In this document: piece by piece, positions 8,004 through 17,479 of the stretch
How the letters are laid out: every line of letters starts with the position of its first letter
Position numbering within the stretch: the stretch's first letter is position 1
Source of the DNA: Spirosoma sp. KUDC1026
GTDB taxonomy: Bacteria; Bacteroidota; Bacteroidia; Cytophagales; Spirosomataceae
Length of the DNA stretch: 64,000 nucleotides
Assembly (NCBI RefSeq): GCF_013375035.1
Contig: NZ_CP056032.1
Span: 4,338,001 to 4,402,000 of the forward strand
Direction: 5' to 3'
The notes under the pieces: model-generated
What the model was told of the DNA's origin: nothing
The model's database searches: none
What the model saw: only the letters and a program-made list of their open reading frames with translations
Made by a program: the position numbers and the translations under genes

Positions 8004-9440
8004 ATGAGACATTCATTGACTGACCGGTTGGCTCCCGTAACCGCCCTTATTTTGTTCCTGCTGGCGTACGTACCGCTTCTGGTTCTTTCCTCCCACAATC
8101 ACCCCTCGGCCGCCGATGACTACTGCTTTGCCGATACGGCAACCCGGTACGGTTTCTGGCAGGCCCAGATTTATTACTACAACGGCTGGACCGGGCGCTA
8201 CTTTTCCAACATGCTCGTGCACGGTAATCCGCTGGTCTGGGGCTGGTACGATGGTTTCCGATTAATTCCGGCGCTGGCCGTGACGGGGCTGCTGGTCTCG
8301 CTCTATTCGCTGGTGAGCGAAATTCTGCGCGAGCAGGCCCTTCGCATCCGGCTGATCAGCACAGGATTACTATTTTACGCCATCATCCTGGGGATGCACA
8401 GCACGGTAGAAGGCTTTTTCTGGACAGCAGCCGTGGCTTCTTACACCGTGCCCACAATCCTGACGCTCTATTTATTGGCGGTGCTGCTACGCTGGTACCG
8501 CTTGCCACCCGGTACGTTGAAAAATCTGACGACCGTCTGGGCGGCTGTTCTCATTTTTGCCATTGTGGGTTCCGGCGAAACCAACCTGATTCTGCTGCTG
8601 CTCGTCCTTTTGGCCGCGGGTGCCTACCGCCTGTTCTTCCTGCGCACGTTCGACTGGTTTCTGGCCGGCATGGTGGTCGTTACGTTGGCGTCGGCCTGGC
8701 TAGTATTCAGCGCACCGGGGAACGGCATCCGGCTGGGCTCCAACGAGCAGGCCGGCAATATTCCCAAAGCGCTGGTCGATACGGCTCATTGGTTAGGTGT
8801 TGTCCTGCTGACAAGCCTGTTTAAAACGTCCCTCCTGCCGTTGTCACTCTTCTGGATACCGATTGCCGTTCGGCTGAACCGCCCCGGTAGTACCGTCGCT
8901 CCTTTGTTCAGGGTGCCGCTTTTGCTGCTGAAACTGGTCATTCTGGGGTTGTTGATTGTCCTGATATTTCCATCGACTTATGGACTGGGCGTTGCCCCTG
9001 GTCGCGTACTGAATGTTGCCGAACTGACGCTTGCGCTTGGCTGGTTATATGCGCTGACGGTCTGGGTGCGTTGGCTGATGAAGCGGGATAACGCACTGGC
9101 CCACTGGCTCAATCAGGGAACACCGCTCCCCACCTGGGCTACCAGTCTGGCCGGTCTGTGGGTGATCGGGTGCCTGGCCCTGAGCCCGACCATGCAGCAG
9201 TTTTATGCCGACATCAGCACCGGTGCAGCCGCTACTTACGACCGGGAGATGACGGCCCGCCATCAGCAATTAACGGCTCCTTCTGACACGCTCCATCTGA
9301 CGCCTATCAGTGTACATCCGGCCAGTTTGTTTGTTGATGACATTCACACGAACAGCGACCACTGGTGGAACCGCTGCCAGGCTCAGTACTACCAGCACAA
9401 GGTGGTCATTCTGGATGAATCCTCAACCACCACCCGTTAA
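8004..9440 (+). CDS. polytopic membrane protein, DUF6056-like (putative glycan assembly)
   Basis: A 478-residue protein with about ten transmembrane helices. After TM1 comes a short outside loop with DDYCFADTATRYGF and NGWTGRYFSNML, an arrangement I associate with DUF6056 membrane proteins and which resembles the acidic first loop of GT-C glycosyltransferases (catalytic-type Asp-Asp). The C-terminal ~60 residues are soluble. It overlaps the next gene, a family-2 glycosyltransferase, by one base (TAATG), so the two are translationally coupled and probably work on the same lipid-linked sugar. The function is inferred from context. Confidence 0.7.
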   Translation: MRHSLTDRLAPVTALILFLLAYVPLLVLSSHNHPSAADDYCFADTATRYGFWQAQIYYYNGWTGRYFSNMLVHGNPLVWGWYDGFRLIPALAVTGLLVSLYSLVSEILREQALRIRLISTGLLFYAIILGMHSTVEGFFWTAAVASYTVPTILTLYLLAVLLRWYRLPPGTLKNLTTVWAAVLIFAIVGSGETNLILLLLVLLAAGAYRLFFLRTFDWFLAGMVVVTLASAWLVFSAPGNGIRLGSNEQAGNIPKALVDTAHWLGVVLLTSLFKTSLLPLSLFWIPIAVRLNRPGSTVAPLFRVPLLLLKLVILGLLIVLIFPSTYGLGVAPGRVLNVAELTLALGWLYALTVWVRWLMKRDNALAHWLNQGTPLPTWATSLAGLWVIGCLALSPTMQQFYADISTGAAATYDREMTARHQQLTAPSDTLHLTPISVHPASLFVDDIHTNSDHWWNRCQAQYYQHKVVILDESSTTTR

Positions 9441-10213
9441 TGGCCGCCCGTTCTATGTCGTCTGTCTGTATTATTATTCCATGCTATAACGAAGCGAACC
9501 GACTGCCGGTCGATACGTTTCTGGACTACGCCCGCCAGCACCCAACGGTACACTTCTGCCTGGTTGACGATGGCAGCAGCGATGCCACCCGGACTATTCT
9601 CGAACGGATGCAGACGACGCTGCCCACTCAGATCGTCGCCTTAATTCTGGGTCAGAACCAGGGAAAAGCGGGGGCGGTTCGGGCGGGGATGCTGCACATG
9701 ATCCGTCCCGAATTACAGCAGACGAACCAGCTACCCGATTACCTGGGCTTCTTCGATGCCGACCTGGCTACCCCGTTGGACGCCATCGGCGATCTCACTA
9801 ACGTACTGGACACCCGTTCCGAGCTGGACATGGTCCTCGGCTCCCGGATCAAGCGCCTTGGCTCCGATATTCAACGGAAAATGTTTCGGCATTACTCCGG
9901 TCGGTTCATTGCCACCCTGATCAGCAACATTCTGGAGCTGCCCGTTTACGATAGCCAATGCGGAGCCAAGCTCTTCCGTCGCCCCGTCGTCAGTTACCTG
10001 TTCAGCCAGTCGTTCATCAGCCCATGGCTGTTCGACGTCGAACTGCTCGCCCGCCTGATTCAACGGTATGGTCACACAGACGTGCTGCACCACGTAGCGG
10101 AGTTCCCGCTGCGACAGTGGGTCGAGAAAAGTGACTCCCGCATCCAGCCATCGTATTATTTCAAACTCTGGTACGAACTATATCGCATTTATCGGCACTA
10201 TCGCCATTTGTAA
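9440..10213 (+). CDS. family 2 glycosyltransferase, dolichyl/undecaprenyl-phosphate glucosyltransferase-like
   Basis: A 257-residue GT-A fold enzyme with no transmembrane segment. Motifs in order: VCIIIPCYNEANRLP at the N-terminus, FCLVDDGSSDATRTIL (nucleotide binding), NQGKAGAVRAGML, GFFDADLATPLDAI (the DxD-type metal site), and SQCGAKLFRRPVV. This series matches ALG5-like enzymes that move a hexose from a nucleotide sugar to a polyprenyl phosphate. The start codon overlaps the stop of the preceding membrane protein. The likely role is to make the lipid-linked donor used by the neighbouring membrane proteins. Confidence 0.85.
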   Translation: MAARSMSSVCIIIPCYNEANRLPVDTFLDYARQHPTVHFCLVDDGSSDATRTILERMQTTLPTQIVALILGQNQGKAGAVRAGMLHMIRPELQQTNQLPDYLGFFDADLATPLDAIGDLTNVLDTRSELDMVLGSRIKRLGSDIQRKMFRHYSGRFIATLISNILELPVYDSQCGAKLFRRPVVSYLFSQSFISPWLFDVELLARLIQRYGHTDVLHHVAEFPLRQWVEKSDSRIQPSYYFKLWYELYRIYRHYRHL

Positions 10214-10231
10214 GCGAGCTGCCATTATCCT

Positions 10232-11947
10232 ATGTCCGCGTTTTCTTTTTCCCGTCATACCACCCGACAAACTTCCGGCTTTGTAACCCTGCTGGCGGTG
10301 TTGCCTGTTGTCTGTTTTAGTCTGTTAATTCTGAACTACACAGTCAACATCCCCTGGATGGACGACATTGATGCTTTTCTTTCTTTTTTGCTGGGGTACA
10401 CCGATGCCGGTTCCGTCGGAGAAAAGATTGACTGGCTACTCCGGCCCAATAATGAACACCGTATCCTGACGGCGAAACTCATTACGCTGTCCATCTACGC
10501 AATAACCGGCACGATTAACTTCAAGGCACTTATTATCAGTGCGTTCCTTTTCCTGCTTGGGCTACTGTTTCTGTTCTACCGGCTCTTTCGTGCTATTAAT
10601 TTACCCCTGCTGGCGTTTGTACCGGTTCCGTTCCTACTGCTGCAACCCCAGCATTACCTGGTCAGTATGTGGGCTATTACAGGCTTGCAGCACGAGGTCG
10701 TTCTCTTTCTGGCATTTACGTCACTGTACCTCTTGGCCACCGGGCAAAGAAAGGCGTTTTCGGGTGCGCTGGCGATTCAACTGCTGGCGTCGCTGTCGAT
10801 GAGTAATGGTCTCTTTTGCTGGGTAGCCGGCGCGGTTGTACTAGCCGTTCAGCGCAACTGGACCCGGCTGGCTCTCTGGCTCGCGCTGGGCGCGGCAGCC
10901 ATCATTTTTTACTTTCATGATTTTCAGAGCCCACAGGGTAACGAAAGCAGCTTTTCATTTTTCCAGAAGTACCCGTATATTGTTCTGGCTGGCTTCTTTA
11001 CGTTTACGGGTGCGCTGTTCGATTTCTTCCCGGACGCGCCTATTTTCCAACGTAGTATTCTGCCGACCATCTGGGGACTGGTGCTTGTGCCAACCATGCT
11101 TTTATTGCTGTGGCAGATGAATGCCCCACTGTTCCTCCGCTCCTTTGCCCAAAAGCCAAACCGGTCAGTAACCCCTCTACAGCAACGGCGCTACTTCTTC
11201 ACAGGTGCTTATGCCTTTCTGATGGTCAATGCACTGGTCGTTGCTTTTCTGCGTCCCCGCTTTGGGTATGAGGTTATGCTGGTCAGTAATTACATGCTGT
11301 ATCCGGCAATTTTGACCATTCTCATTTACCTGAATCTGCTCAGCGAATACAGTACGTCTCCGTCCGTACAGCGATGGGTAACCCTTGGACTTGTCCTGAG
11401 CCTGTCGGTCTGGGGCGTCTGGTACGTCCTGCGCTTTCCCAAAGTAGCCCACCGCGAACAGATGCTGCTGACGCAGTCGTTCAATCAGCAACGTAACGGA
11501 GTGGGACTTGGCGCCAGCTGGGGTTCTCCCTTCGCGACACTGGCAGCCAACGCGCTCAATGAAACCGTCAGACGCGGTATGTATCAGTATCCGGCCAGCC
11601 ATAATCTGCCCTATGACCAACTAAGCTCGGCGGGCACCACCGATTCGGTGCTGGGGTTACAGATTCAAGAGGGCGATTACAGCACGGTTGTCCATACCAC
11701 CAGCCCACTGCCCGCCTTCCGCAATCCATCGGCTGTGGTAGTTCAGTCTGCCACCCACTCGTATCTGTTCGTTTCGGAGGCACCATATGCGCTGCGTACG
11801 TTCTGGCTACGTCGTCCCGTAGCCAGCGTACAGGGCGAAATTCTGAATGGTATGCTGGCCCCCGGCACGTACCGGACCGGTATTCTTTTGCCGGAAACGA
11901 TCAGCCCAGCCCTCCGATTTAGCGCCCGGCAGGTAACGATTCCCTAA
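10232..11947 (+). CDS. large polytopic membrane protein of unknown function in glycan cluster
   Basis: I do not recognise a named family. The 571-residue protein has ~11 hydrophobic helices followed by a ~170-residue soluble C-terminal region. Between TM1 and TM2 lies NIPWMDDIDAFLSFLLGY and then RPNNEHRILTAKLI; an acidic Asp-Asp pair followed by an NEHR motif in the first external loop is reminiscent of GT-C type glycosyltransferases using polyprenyl-phosphate sugars. It lies 18 bp after the glycosyltransferase gene. A GT-C role is a guess; a flippase or polymerase role is also possible. Confidence 0.6.
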   Translation: MSAFSFSRHTTRQTSGFVTLLAVLPVVCFSLLILNYTVNIPWMDDIDAFLSFLLGYTDAGSVGEKIDWLLRPNNEHRILTAKLITLSIYAITGTINFKALIISAFLFLLGLLFLFYRLFRAINLPLLAFVPVPFLLLQPQHYLVSMWAITGLQHEVVLFLAFTSLYLLATGQRKAFSGALAIQLLASLSMSNGLFCWVAGAVVLAVQRNWTRLALWLALGAAAIIFYFHDFQSPQGNESSFSFFQKYPYIVLAGFFTFTGALFDFFPDAPIFQRSILPTIWGLVLVPTMLLLLWQMNAPLFLRSFAQKPNRSVTPLQQRRYFFTGAYAFLMVNALVVAFLRPRFGYEVMLVSNYMLYPAILTILIYLNLLSEYSTSPSVQRWVTLGLVLSLSVWGVWYVLRFPKVAHREQMLLTQSFNQQRNGVGLGASWGSPFATLAANALNETVRRGMYQYPASHNLPYDQLSSAGTTDSVLGLQIQEGDYSTVVHTTSPLPAFRNPSAVVVQSATHSYLFVSEAPYALRTFWLRRPVASVQGEILNGMLAPGTYRTGILLPETISPALRFSARQVTIP

Positions 11948-11972
11948 GAAACCACCGGTCAATACCCCCGCT

Positions 11973-11998
11973 ACAGCAAAAAGATTTACTTTTGCTGT
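11973..11998 (+). promoter_or_regulatory. promoter with overlapping inverted repeat upstream of the 12014 glycosyltransferase
   Basis: TACTTTTG at 11987-11994 matches TAnnTTTG, 20 bp before the ATG. It lies inside an inverted repeat (ACAGCAAAA at 11973-11981 and TTTTGCTGT at 11990-11998), so this may be an operator or an attenuating hairpin. The cluster therefore has an internal promoter. Confidence 0.5.
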
Positions 11999-12013
11999 GA
12001 TAATTTCTGATTC

Positions 12014-13018
12014 ATGACTACTCTGTCAGCCCCGCAGATTTCCATTATTGCTCCATTATACAACGAAACTGAGTCTTTTCCGCACCTAGTTACCCGACTC
12101 AGTGCCGTTATGGAAGCCTCCCCGCTGGCGATAGAGATAGTGCTGATTGATGACGGCAGCCGCGACAATACGGCTATGCTGATGCAGCAACTCGCTTTGA
12201 TCGACGGCCGCTATCAGTGCGTCTTCCTGTCCCGTAATTATGGTCACCAGACGGCACTGACCGCGGGGATTGCCGTAGCGCGCGGCAGTGAGGCACTCTT
12301 TATCATCGACGGTGATTTGCAGGACCCTCCCGAACTCCTGGGCGAATTCTATGAAAAGATGCAGGAGGGCTACGACGTTGTGTATGCCGTTCGTAAAAAA
12401 CGCAAGGAATCCTGGTTCAAACGCACCGCCTATTCGACTTTTTACCGACTCATCCGGTCTATTTCCTACGTGGATATGCCGCTGGACAGCGGTGATTTTT
12501 CGCTCATCAGTCGCCGGGTAGCCGACGTGCTCAACCAGATGCCGGAAGAAAGCCGGTTTATCCGGGGCATGCGCAGCTGGATCGGCTTCCGTCAGATCGG
12601 GGTCGAATATGAACGGGATGCCCGCGTTGCCGGTGAACCCAAGTATTCGTTTAAAATGCTGCGTAATCTGGCCTATAACGGCATTTTTAATTTCAGCGAG
12701 TACCCGGTCAAAGCCGTTACCCGGCTGGGCATGATTACGCTCGGTATTGCCTTTATTTACCTGATTCAGACGCTGGTTAAAAAATTCTTTTTCGGAGACG
12801 TACCGCAGGGATTCACGGCAACGCTATTCATTATTGTGATTTTTAACGGGGTCCAGTTGATTGCCCTGGGCATGATTGGCGAGTATGTACTGCGAATATT
12901 TTTTCAGACGAAAGGACGTCCTTTGTACGTCGTTCGGGAAGTAATTCGGGAGCAGCAGCGCCAGCCTATCCGGGGTGCATCCACCCTGGAACCGTCGCCA
13001 ACCAACTCTCCTTCCTGA
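12014..13018 (+). CDS. family 2 glycosyltransferase with two C-terminal TM helices (GtrB/DPM1-like)
   Basis: A 334-residue polyprenyl-phosphate glycosyltransferase. Motifs: ISIIAPLYNETESFP, EIVLIDDGSRDNTA, LSRNYGHQTALTAGI, FIIDGDLQDPPELL (metal-binding Asp residues), MRSWIGFRQIGVEYERDAR (acceptor loop), then two membrane helices around residues 235-300. This is the GtrB/ArnC layout: the sugar is put on undecaprenyl phosphate at the inner face of the membrane. It has its own promoter-like site just upstream. The sugar is unknown. Confidence 0.88.
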   Translation: MTTLSAPQISIIAPLYNETESFPHLVTRLSAVMEASPLAIEIVLIDDGSRDNTAMLMQQLALIDGRYQCVFLSRNYGHQTALTAGIAVARGSEALFIIDGDLQDPPELLGEFYEKMQEGYDVVYAVRKKRKESWFKRTAYSTFYRLIRSISYVDMPLDSGDFSLISRRVADVLNQMPEESRFIRGMRSWIGFRQIGVEYERDARVAGEPKYSFKMLRNLAYNGIFNFSEYPVKAVTRLGMITLGIAFIYLIQTLVKKFFFGDVPQGFTATLFIIVIFNGVQLIALGMIGEYVLRIFFQTKGRPLYVVREVIREQQRQPIRGASTLEPSPTNSPS

Positions 13019-13135
13019 TTCCTGCTAACCCCTATGTTCAATCAGCCGATCGATGTGTTTCTATAAGATAGCCTAGTCTTACCAGTTTGCCAGTAGCCGT
13101 CATCTGTCTGGTATTCGTTTATAAAACCTCAACTC

Positions 13136-14104
13136 TTGAATTTACCGCTTAATTCTCTTCCAGAACGCATTAACGTTGTCATTCCCCTGTTTAATGACTG
13201 GCAGGCTGTTGGGTTGTTGCTGGAGCGTATCCAATCGGTGGTTAGTGACCAGCTCCGGAATCGGCTGGCTTTCCTGATCGTCGATGACTGTTCGTCAACG
13301 AATTACGAAGCACTGCCGACCAATATTGGTCAGTCACTCTCAATCCTGCGGCTTTATCGAAACGTTGGCCATCAGAAAGCCATTGCCCTTGGGCTTTCCT
13401 GGCTGGCCAGTCAGGAGGAACAGTACCCGACCATTGTGATGGACTCGGATGGCGAAGATCGGCCCGAAGACATTGTTCACCTGGTGCAGCGCAGCAGCGA
13501 AAAACCAAACCAAATTGTATTTGCCCATCGGTCAAAACGGCACGAAAGCCTGAGTTTTCGGGTATTTTACGAGATCTACAAGCGGGCGTTTCAACTGCTG
13601 ACGGGCAAAGTTATTACGTTCGGCAACTTTAGTCTGGTTCCCGCCAGCCTGCTCCGCAAACTGGCCCACGTATCGGAAATCTGGAACAACTACCCCGGCG
13701 GAGTGATCCGGTCACGGCTTCCTTATACGGCCATCCCGCTCGAGCGGGGGTACCGACTGGCTGGGCGCTCCAAAATGAACTTTGTGTCTTTGGTGCTGCA
13801 CGGACTGAGTGCCGTATCGGTCCTGATCGATACAACGGCCGTACGGCTGACGATCTTCTGTATCCTGATGATGGCGTTTTCGCTGTTTGGTATTGGCACT
13901 GTTTTTTACATGCGTTTTTTCACGAGTCTAATCATACCGGGCTGGGCTACGTATCTGGTTATTTCGCTGCTGATTGTCATCTTGCAGGCGTTTCTGATCT
14001 CGTTGCTGCTGGTTTTCACCGTTCTTTCGTACCGCACCCAGATTCAGTTTATCCCAGCCCGCCAGTTTGGTGATTTCGTCGAACGGCTGGAACGCTTATA
14101 TTAA
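13136..14104 (+). CDS. family 2 glycosyltransferase with C-terminal TM helices, TTG start
   Basis: A 322-residue enzyme related to the one before it but more diverged. Motifs: INVVIPLFNDWQAVG, FLIVDDCSSTNYEAL, NVGHQKAIALGLSWL, and IVMDSDGEDRPEDIV in place of the usual DGDLQDPPE. Two hydrophobic segments follow (~residues 235-305). No ATG lies before the conserved first strand, so the TTG at 13136 is taken as start. The divergent metal-site motif suggests a different donor sugar or lipid. Confidence 0.8.
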   Translation: MNLPLNSLPERINVVIPLFNDWQAVGLLLERIQSVVSDQLRNRLAFLIVDDCSSTNYEALPTNIGQSLSILRLYRNVGHQKAIALGLSWLASQEEQYPTIVMDSDGEDRPEDIVHLVQRSSEKPNQIVFAHRSKRHESLSFRVFYEIYKRAFQLLTGKVITFGNFSLVPASLLRKLAHVSEIWNNYPGGVIRSRLPYTAIPLERGYRLAGRSKMNFVSLVLHGLSAVSVLIDTTAVRLTIFCILMMAFSLFGIGTVFYMRFFTSLIIPGWATYLVISLLIVILQAFLISLLLVFTVLSYRTQIQFIPARQFGDFVERLERLY

Positions 14105-14312
14105 AACAGGCACTGTACGCACCAAATACGTGCATTGGGCGGAAAGCCTTATTTTTACACCCGACAAACAGATAGACTGAAAGCATGTCGTTTGTTGAGC
14201 AGCCATCGGGCGATCAACGACAATATTGTTACGTTCCTGTCGTCAACCAGTAAATACCAGATTACAAACAGCGTTGTTGTGCTCTGCGGGGCCGGTGCGC
14301 TGACGAATTTCT

Positions 14313-15599
14313 ATGCTTGTTTTATACGTTAAATTAGCGGCTACGGTCGTATTGAGTCTAGTATCTCTCGGCCTGCTTTGGCAACGGAACCGGGTTACGG
14401 AAACACTGCAGCAAACAGGTGTCTGGACGCTGGATCTGAGCTGGGGTATTTTCCGGCTGGTTCCTTTCCTGATTACCTACATCATAATGGGCTATATGCC
14501 CCAGTCGGACGTAGCCGAGTTTTACTACCCAATTGGCCTGTCGGCGCTGGACGGCGGTGTTCCCGCCCGCGACGTATATACCTGTTATTCACCCCTATTT
14601 GGCTACTGGATCGCGCCCTTTCTGGCCATCTGGCGTGACTCCCGCATGGTTGTCCTGGCCATGCTGCTGGTCGAATGGCTTTCCGTCCGTCTGACGTATT
14701 ATTACTACCAGCGGCAGGAAGCCACGGGCGAGCGGCTCTTTCGGGGCGTATTTTATTACGTCCTGCCCATGCCGTTTATCATGAGTGTATTTAGTGGACA
14801 GGAGGACGTACTGCTCTGGCTGTTCATGCTGCTGGCTATCCCCTTTATGCCGAAACGGCCTTTTTTGGCTGGGCTTGTACTGGGTTTCGGTATGCTGGCG
14901 ACCAAGGCGGTATTTATTCTGATGCTGATCGCCGTGGGTCTCGTCATGCTGCGCAACCTGCGCCAGGCCATCTGGTTTGTGGCTGGACTCGCTACCATTG
15001 GTCTGCCCGTGGCCGGTTTCATGTTCTGGAAAACCGGTACGCTCTTTCTGGAACAGCAATCGCTGGAGGGCGACTGGCTGAAAGCACCCAATCTACGCTC
15101 ACTGCTTAATCCGTTCTTTGCCGCCGGACTGGAAAGTGCCGGTAAGCTCTGGAAGTGGGGCGGCCTGCTGATCACGATTGCGGTGGCCGTACGTAGCGTC
15201 TGGTTGATCCGCACCAAAACGGTAGCCTGGACCTACCGTGACTATATTCCGTTTGTGTACACTGCGGTGTACAGTGCCATGACTGTCGTGCAGCAGAACG
15301 CAATCAGTAACTACGCGTACCTGTTTATGCTGCCGCTGGTGTTTACGTTGCTCAACTTTAAGCGGACGGGCTGGTGTCTGGCCCTGATCGGCTTCAACGC
15401 CCTGGCGGCCGTTCACCCGTCGTTGTGGTGGCGCATCGGTCAGCCGTACTACAATCAGGTAAGCGAGCTGCTTCAGCCCATAGCCTCGCTCGAATACAGC
15501 ATCGAAATTCTATTGACAATCGGTTTCGTTTACTACGCCGTACAGGCGCTGCGGGTCCTGCGCCGACCATCCCCGCCTACCGACGCTCATGCTCTTTAA
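14313..15599 (+). CDS. polytopic membrane glycosyltransferase-like protein (GT87/GT-C-like)
   Basis: A 428-residue protein with ~10 membrane helices. The first external loop holds MGYMPQSDVAEFYYPIGLSAL and a VYTCYSPLFGYWIAPFLAIW segment, recalling the acidic loop and YxPL-type motif of GT87 mannosyltransferase-like enzymes, which use polyprenyl-phosphate sugars outside the cell. It overlaps the MBOAT gene by 11 bp, so both products are probably made together. The 208-bp gap before it holds nothing I can name. GT activity is inferred. Confidence 0.65.
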   Translation: MLVLYVKLAATVVLSLVSLGLLWQRNRVTETLQQTGVWTLDLSWGIFRLVPFLITYIIMGYMPQSDVAEFYYPIGLSALDGGVPARDVYTCYSPLFGYWIAPFLAIWRDSRMVVLAMLLVEWLSVRLTYYYYQRQEATGERLFRGVFYYVLPMPFIMSVFSGQEDVLLWLFMLLAIPFMPKRPFLAGLVLGFGMLATKAVFILMLIAVGLVMLRNLRQAIWFVAGLATIGLPVAGFMFWKTGTLFLEQQSLEGDWLKAPNLRSLLNPFFAAGLESAGKLWKWGGLLITIAVAVRSVWLIRTKTVAWTYRDYIPFVYTAVYSAMTVVQQNAISNYAYLFMLPLVFTLLNFKRTGWCLALIGFNALAAVHPSLWWRIGQPYYNQVSELLQPIASLEYSIEILLTIGFVYYAVQALRVLRRPSPPTDAHAL

Positions 15600-17121
15600 T
15601 TCACTTCAGTTTTTACTGTTTTTCATTGTCGTTACGCTCAGCTATTTCAGTCTGAAATGGCAGGGACGGTGGATCCTGTTGCTGGTGGCCAGTTGCTACT
15701 TCTACATGGTCTTCAAACCCGCCTATATTGTCATTCTGGCGCTGACCATTGTTATCGACTACATAGCGGGGATCTGGATTGAAAAGAGTAGCGGTAGGAC
15801 TCGGCGCTGGCTGCTCATCGTGTCACTGATTACCAACCTCGGTATTCTGGCTTTCTTTAAGTACCTGGGTTTCTTTGTCGAGAATCTGGCCATGCTTTTC
15901 GACACGGCTCACTTTCCTGGCCTGGCCGACCAGACACTATCGGCGGGGAATCGACTGTTCAGCAAAGTGCTGCACCTCTTTGGCGAGAGTGGTATTACGT
16001 CGTTCAAGGGGAACATGGAGATTCTGCCGGTGGGGCTGTCGTTCCATACGTTCCAGGCCATGAGCTATACCATCGAGGTGTATCGGGGTAATCACAAAGC
16101 CGAGCGCCATTTTGGTATTTATGCCCTCTACGTCATGTTCTATCCGCAGTTGGTGGCCGGCCCCATTGAGCGGCCTCAGAACGTATTGTGGCAGTTCCAT
16201 TCGTATTTCAAGTATGACCGCGAGAACGTAAAGTCGGGTCTGATGCAGATGGCTTTTGGTCTGTTCAAAAAAGTGGTGGTGGCCGATCGGCTTGCGCTCC
16301 TGGTTACCTACGCTTACGACGACCCCAGCCAGTATAATGGCCTGACATTGCTGGCGGCTACCTTCTTTTTTACCTTCCAGATTTACTGCGATTTTTCAGG
16401 TTATTCCGACATTGCCATCGGGGCGGCCCGGGTTATGGGCTTTGATTTGATGGAGAACTTCCGGACGCCCTACATCGCACAGTCGGTGTCGGAGTTCTGG
16501 CGTCGGTGGCACATTTCGCTCTCGACCTGGTTCCGGGACTATCTCTACATTCCGCTGGGCGGTAACCGCAAAGGCGAGGTGCGCCAGTATCTGAATATGC
16601 TGATCGTTTTTCTGGCCAGCGGTCTCTGGCACGGCCCCAACTGGACCTACGTCATCTGGGGTGGCCTGAACGGTTTGTACCAGGTGTTGGCCGTGTTGCG
16701 TGACAAGCTGCTGGCCCGCCTGGGGTTCCGTTCCATTCCCCCCCGCATGGTAACGTCGCCGGTGCACGACATCGAAAGTCGTAAATCACCGGTTCGGGTT
16801 GTGGTCAACGTACTCATTACGTTTGTGCTGATTATGCTGACCTGGGTCTTCTTCCGGGCGCATACCCTCGGCGATGCCTTCCTGATTCTGCAACGTATTG
16901 GTACGCTCTCATTCAATGATACCATCACGGGGCCACTGAACAAGAACGAACTCTGGTTCAGCGTTTTCCTGATCGCGTTTTTGCTGGTTAAAGAGTATTT
17001 TTATCTGACCATTCCTACGCGCAGCACGGTTCAGTTCGTGGTCTTGTTTGCCCTGATCACGTTTGCTACGTATCTCTTCGGCGTCTTTACGTCCAGCCAG
17101 TTTATTTACTTCCAGTTCTAG
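15589..17121 (+). CDS. MBOAT-family membrane-bound O-acyltransferase (AlgI/PatA-like)
   Basis: A 510-residue inner-membrane protein that typically moves acyl (often acetyl) groups across the membrane onto exported polysaccharide. Family marks: HFGIYALYVMFYPQLVAGPI, EFWRRWHISLSTWFRDYLYI followed by PLGGNRKG, and the near-invariant histidine in LASGLWHGPNWTYVIWGGLN. Eleven or so helices are visible. It is the last gene of the glycan cluster and lacks a neighbouring AlgJ/X-like SGNH partner. A palindromic repeat and an IS110 element begin 28 bp after its stop. Confidence 0.92.
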   Translation: MLFNSLQFLLFFIVVTLSYFSLKWQGRWILLLVASCYFYMVFKPAYIVILALTIVIDYIAGIWIEKSSGRTRRWLLIVSLITNLGILAFFKYLGFFVENLAMLFDTAHFPGLADQTLSAGNRLFSKVLHLFGESGITSFKGNMEILPVGLSFHTFQAMSYTIEVYRGNHKAERHFGIYALYVMFYPQLVAGPIERPQNVLWQFHSYFKYDRENVKSGLMQMAFGLFKKVVVADRLALLVTYAYDDPSQYNGLTLLAATFFFTFQIYCDFSGYSDIAIGAARVMGFDLMENFRTPYIAQSVSEFWRRWHISLSTWFRDYLYIPLGGNRKGEVRQYLNMLIVFLASGLWHGPNWTYVIWGGLNGLYQVLAVLRDKLLARLGFRSIPPRMVTSPVHDIESRKSPVRVVVNVLITFVLIMLTWVFFRAHTLGDAFLILQRIGTLSFNDTITGPLNKNELWFSVFLIAFLLVKEYFYLTIPTRSTVQFVVLFALITFATYLFGVFTSSQFIYFQF

Positions 17122-17148
17122 ACGGGTCAACCCTTACATGCCCTAAGG

Positions 17149-17240
17149 GGTTGTTTGAGGAAGCGTTTTTGTCATTCCGACGCAGGAGGAATCCTCGTTA
17201 AAATCAAACAAAACCGCCTGTCAACGAAGATTCCTCCTGC
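17149..17240. repeat. left part of a palindromic interspersed (REP/MITE-like) repeat split by an IS110 element
   Basis: It holds GGTTGTTTGAGGAAGC, then GTCATTCCGAC, then GCAGGAGGAATC (17182-17193), whose complement GATTCCTCCTGC lies at 17229-17240. The missing outer right arm (TCGGAATGAC ... GCTTCCCAAACAACC) is found at 18506-18559, on the other side of the IS110 element. The two parts together restore one long palindrome. Confidence 0.8.
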
Positions 17241-17479
17241 CGCACCGGCCTTTAGGTTTGAGGGCCGGTAAGATTCTAAGATTTGGATAGCTTGCCGATG
17301 AAAGAAAAACAGAGCGGGCTACCCTATCGCTCGGCAAGGTTAGCGCCCTATGGTCCGATTTAGGACCCGCTCTGTCTCTACTTGAATGGCTCGTATAGAA
17401 ATGTGGGACACAAGGCCCGTTAGCAAGGTATTGAGCATAAAACAAGTAGACCTTCGGCAACTCTAAATTACAAATCATC
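17241..17479 (+). ncRNA. putative IS110 bridge (seek) RNA region, left end
   Basis: This leader holds two hairpins. The main one pairs ACAGAGCGGG (17309-17318) with CCCGCTCTGT (17366-17375) around a 47-nt internal loop. Inside that loop GGTCCGATTT (17352-17361) is an exact 10-base complement of AAATCGGACC (18494-18503) at the right tip of the element, as expected for a donor-binding guide. Bridge RNAs from IS110 left ends are known; this one is inferred. The strand polarity of the pairing needs checking against the known rule. Confidence 0.55.

Noticed and set aside
14135..14332. A 65-codon frame before the GT-C-like gene
   Set aside because: No family look, overlaps the next gene's start, and composition is not protein-like.
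8004..17121. A complete O-antigen or capsule locus
   Set aside because: No Wzx/Wzy, Wza/Wzc or nucleotide-sugar synthesis gene is present, so only a decoration or partial glycan role is supported.
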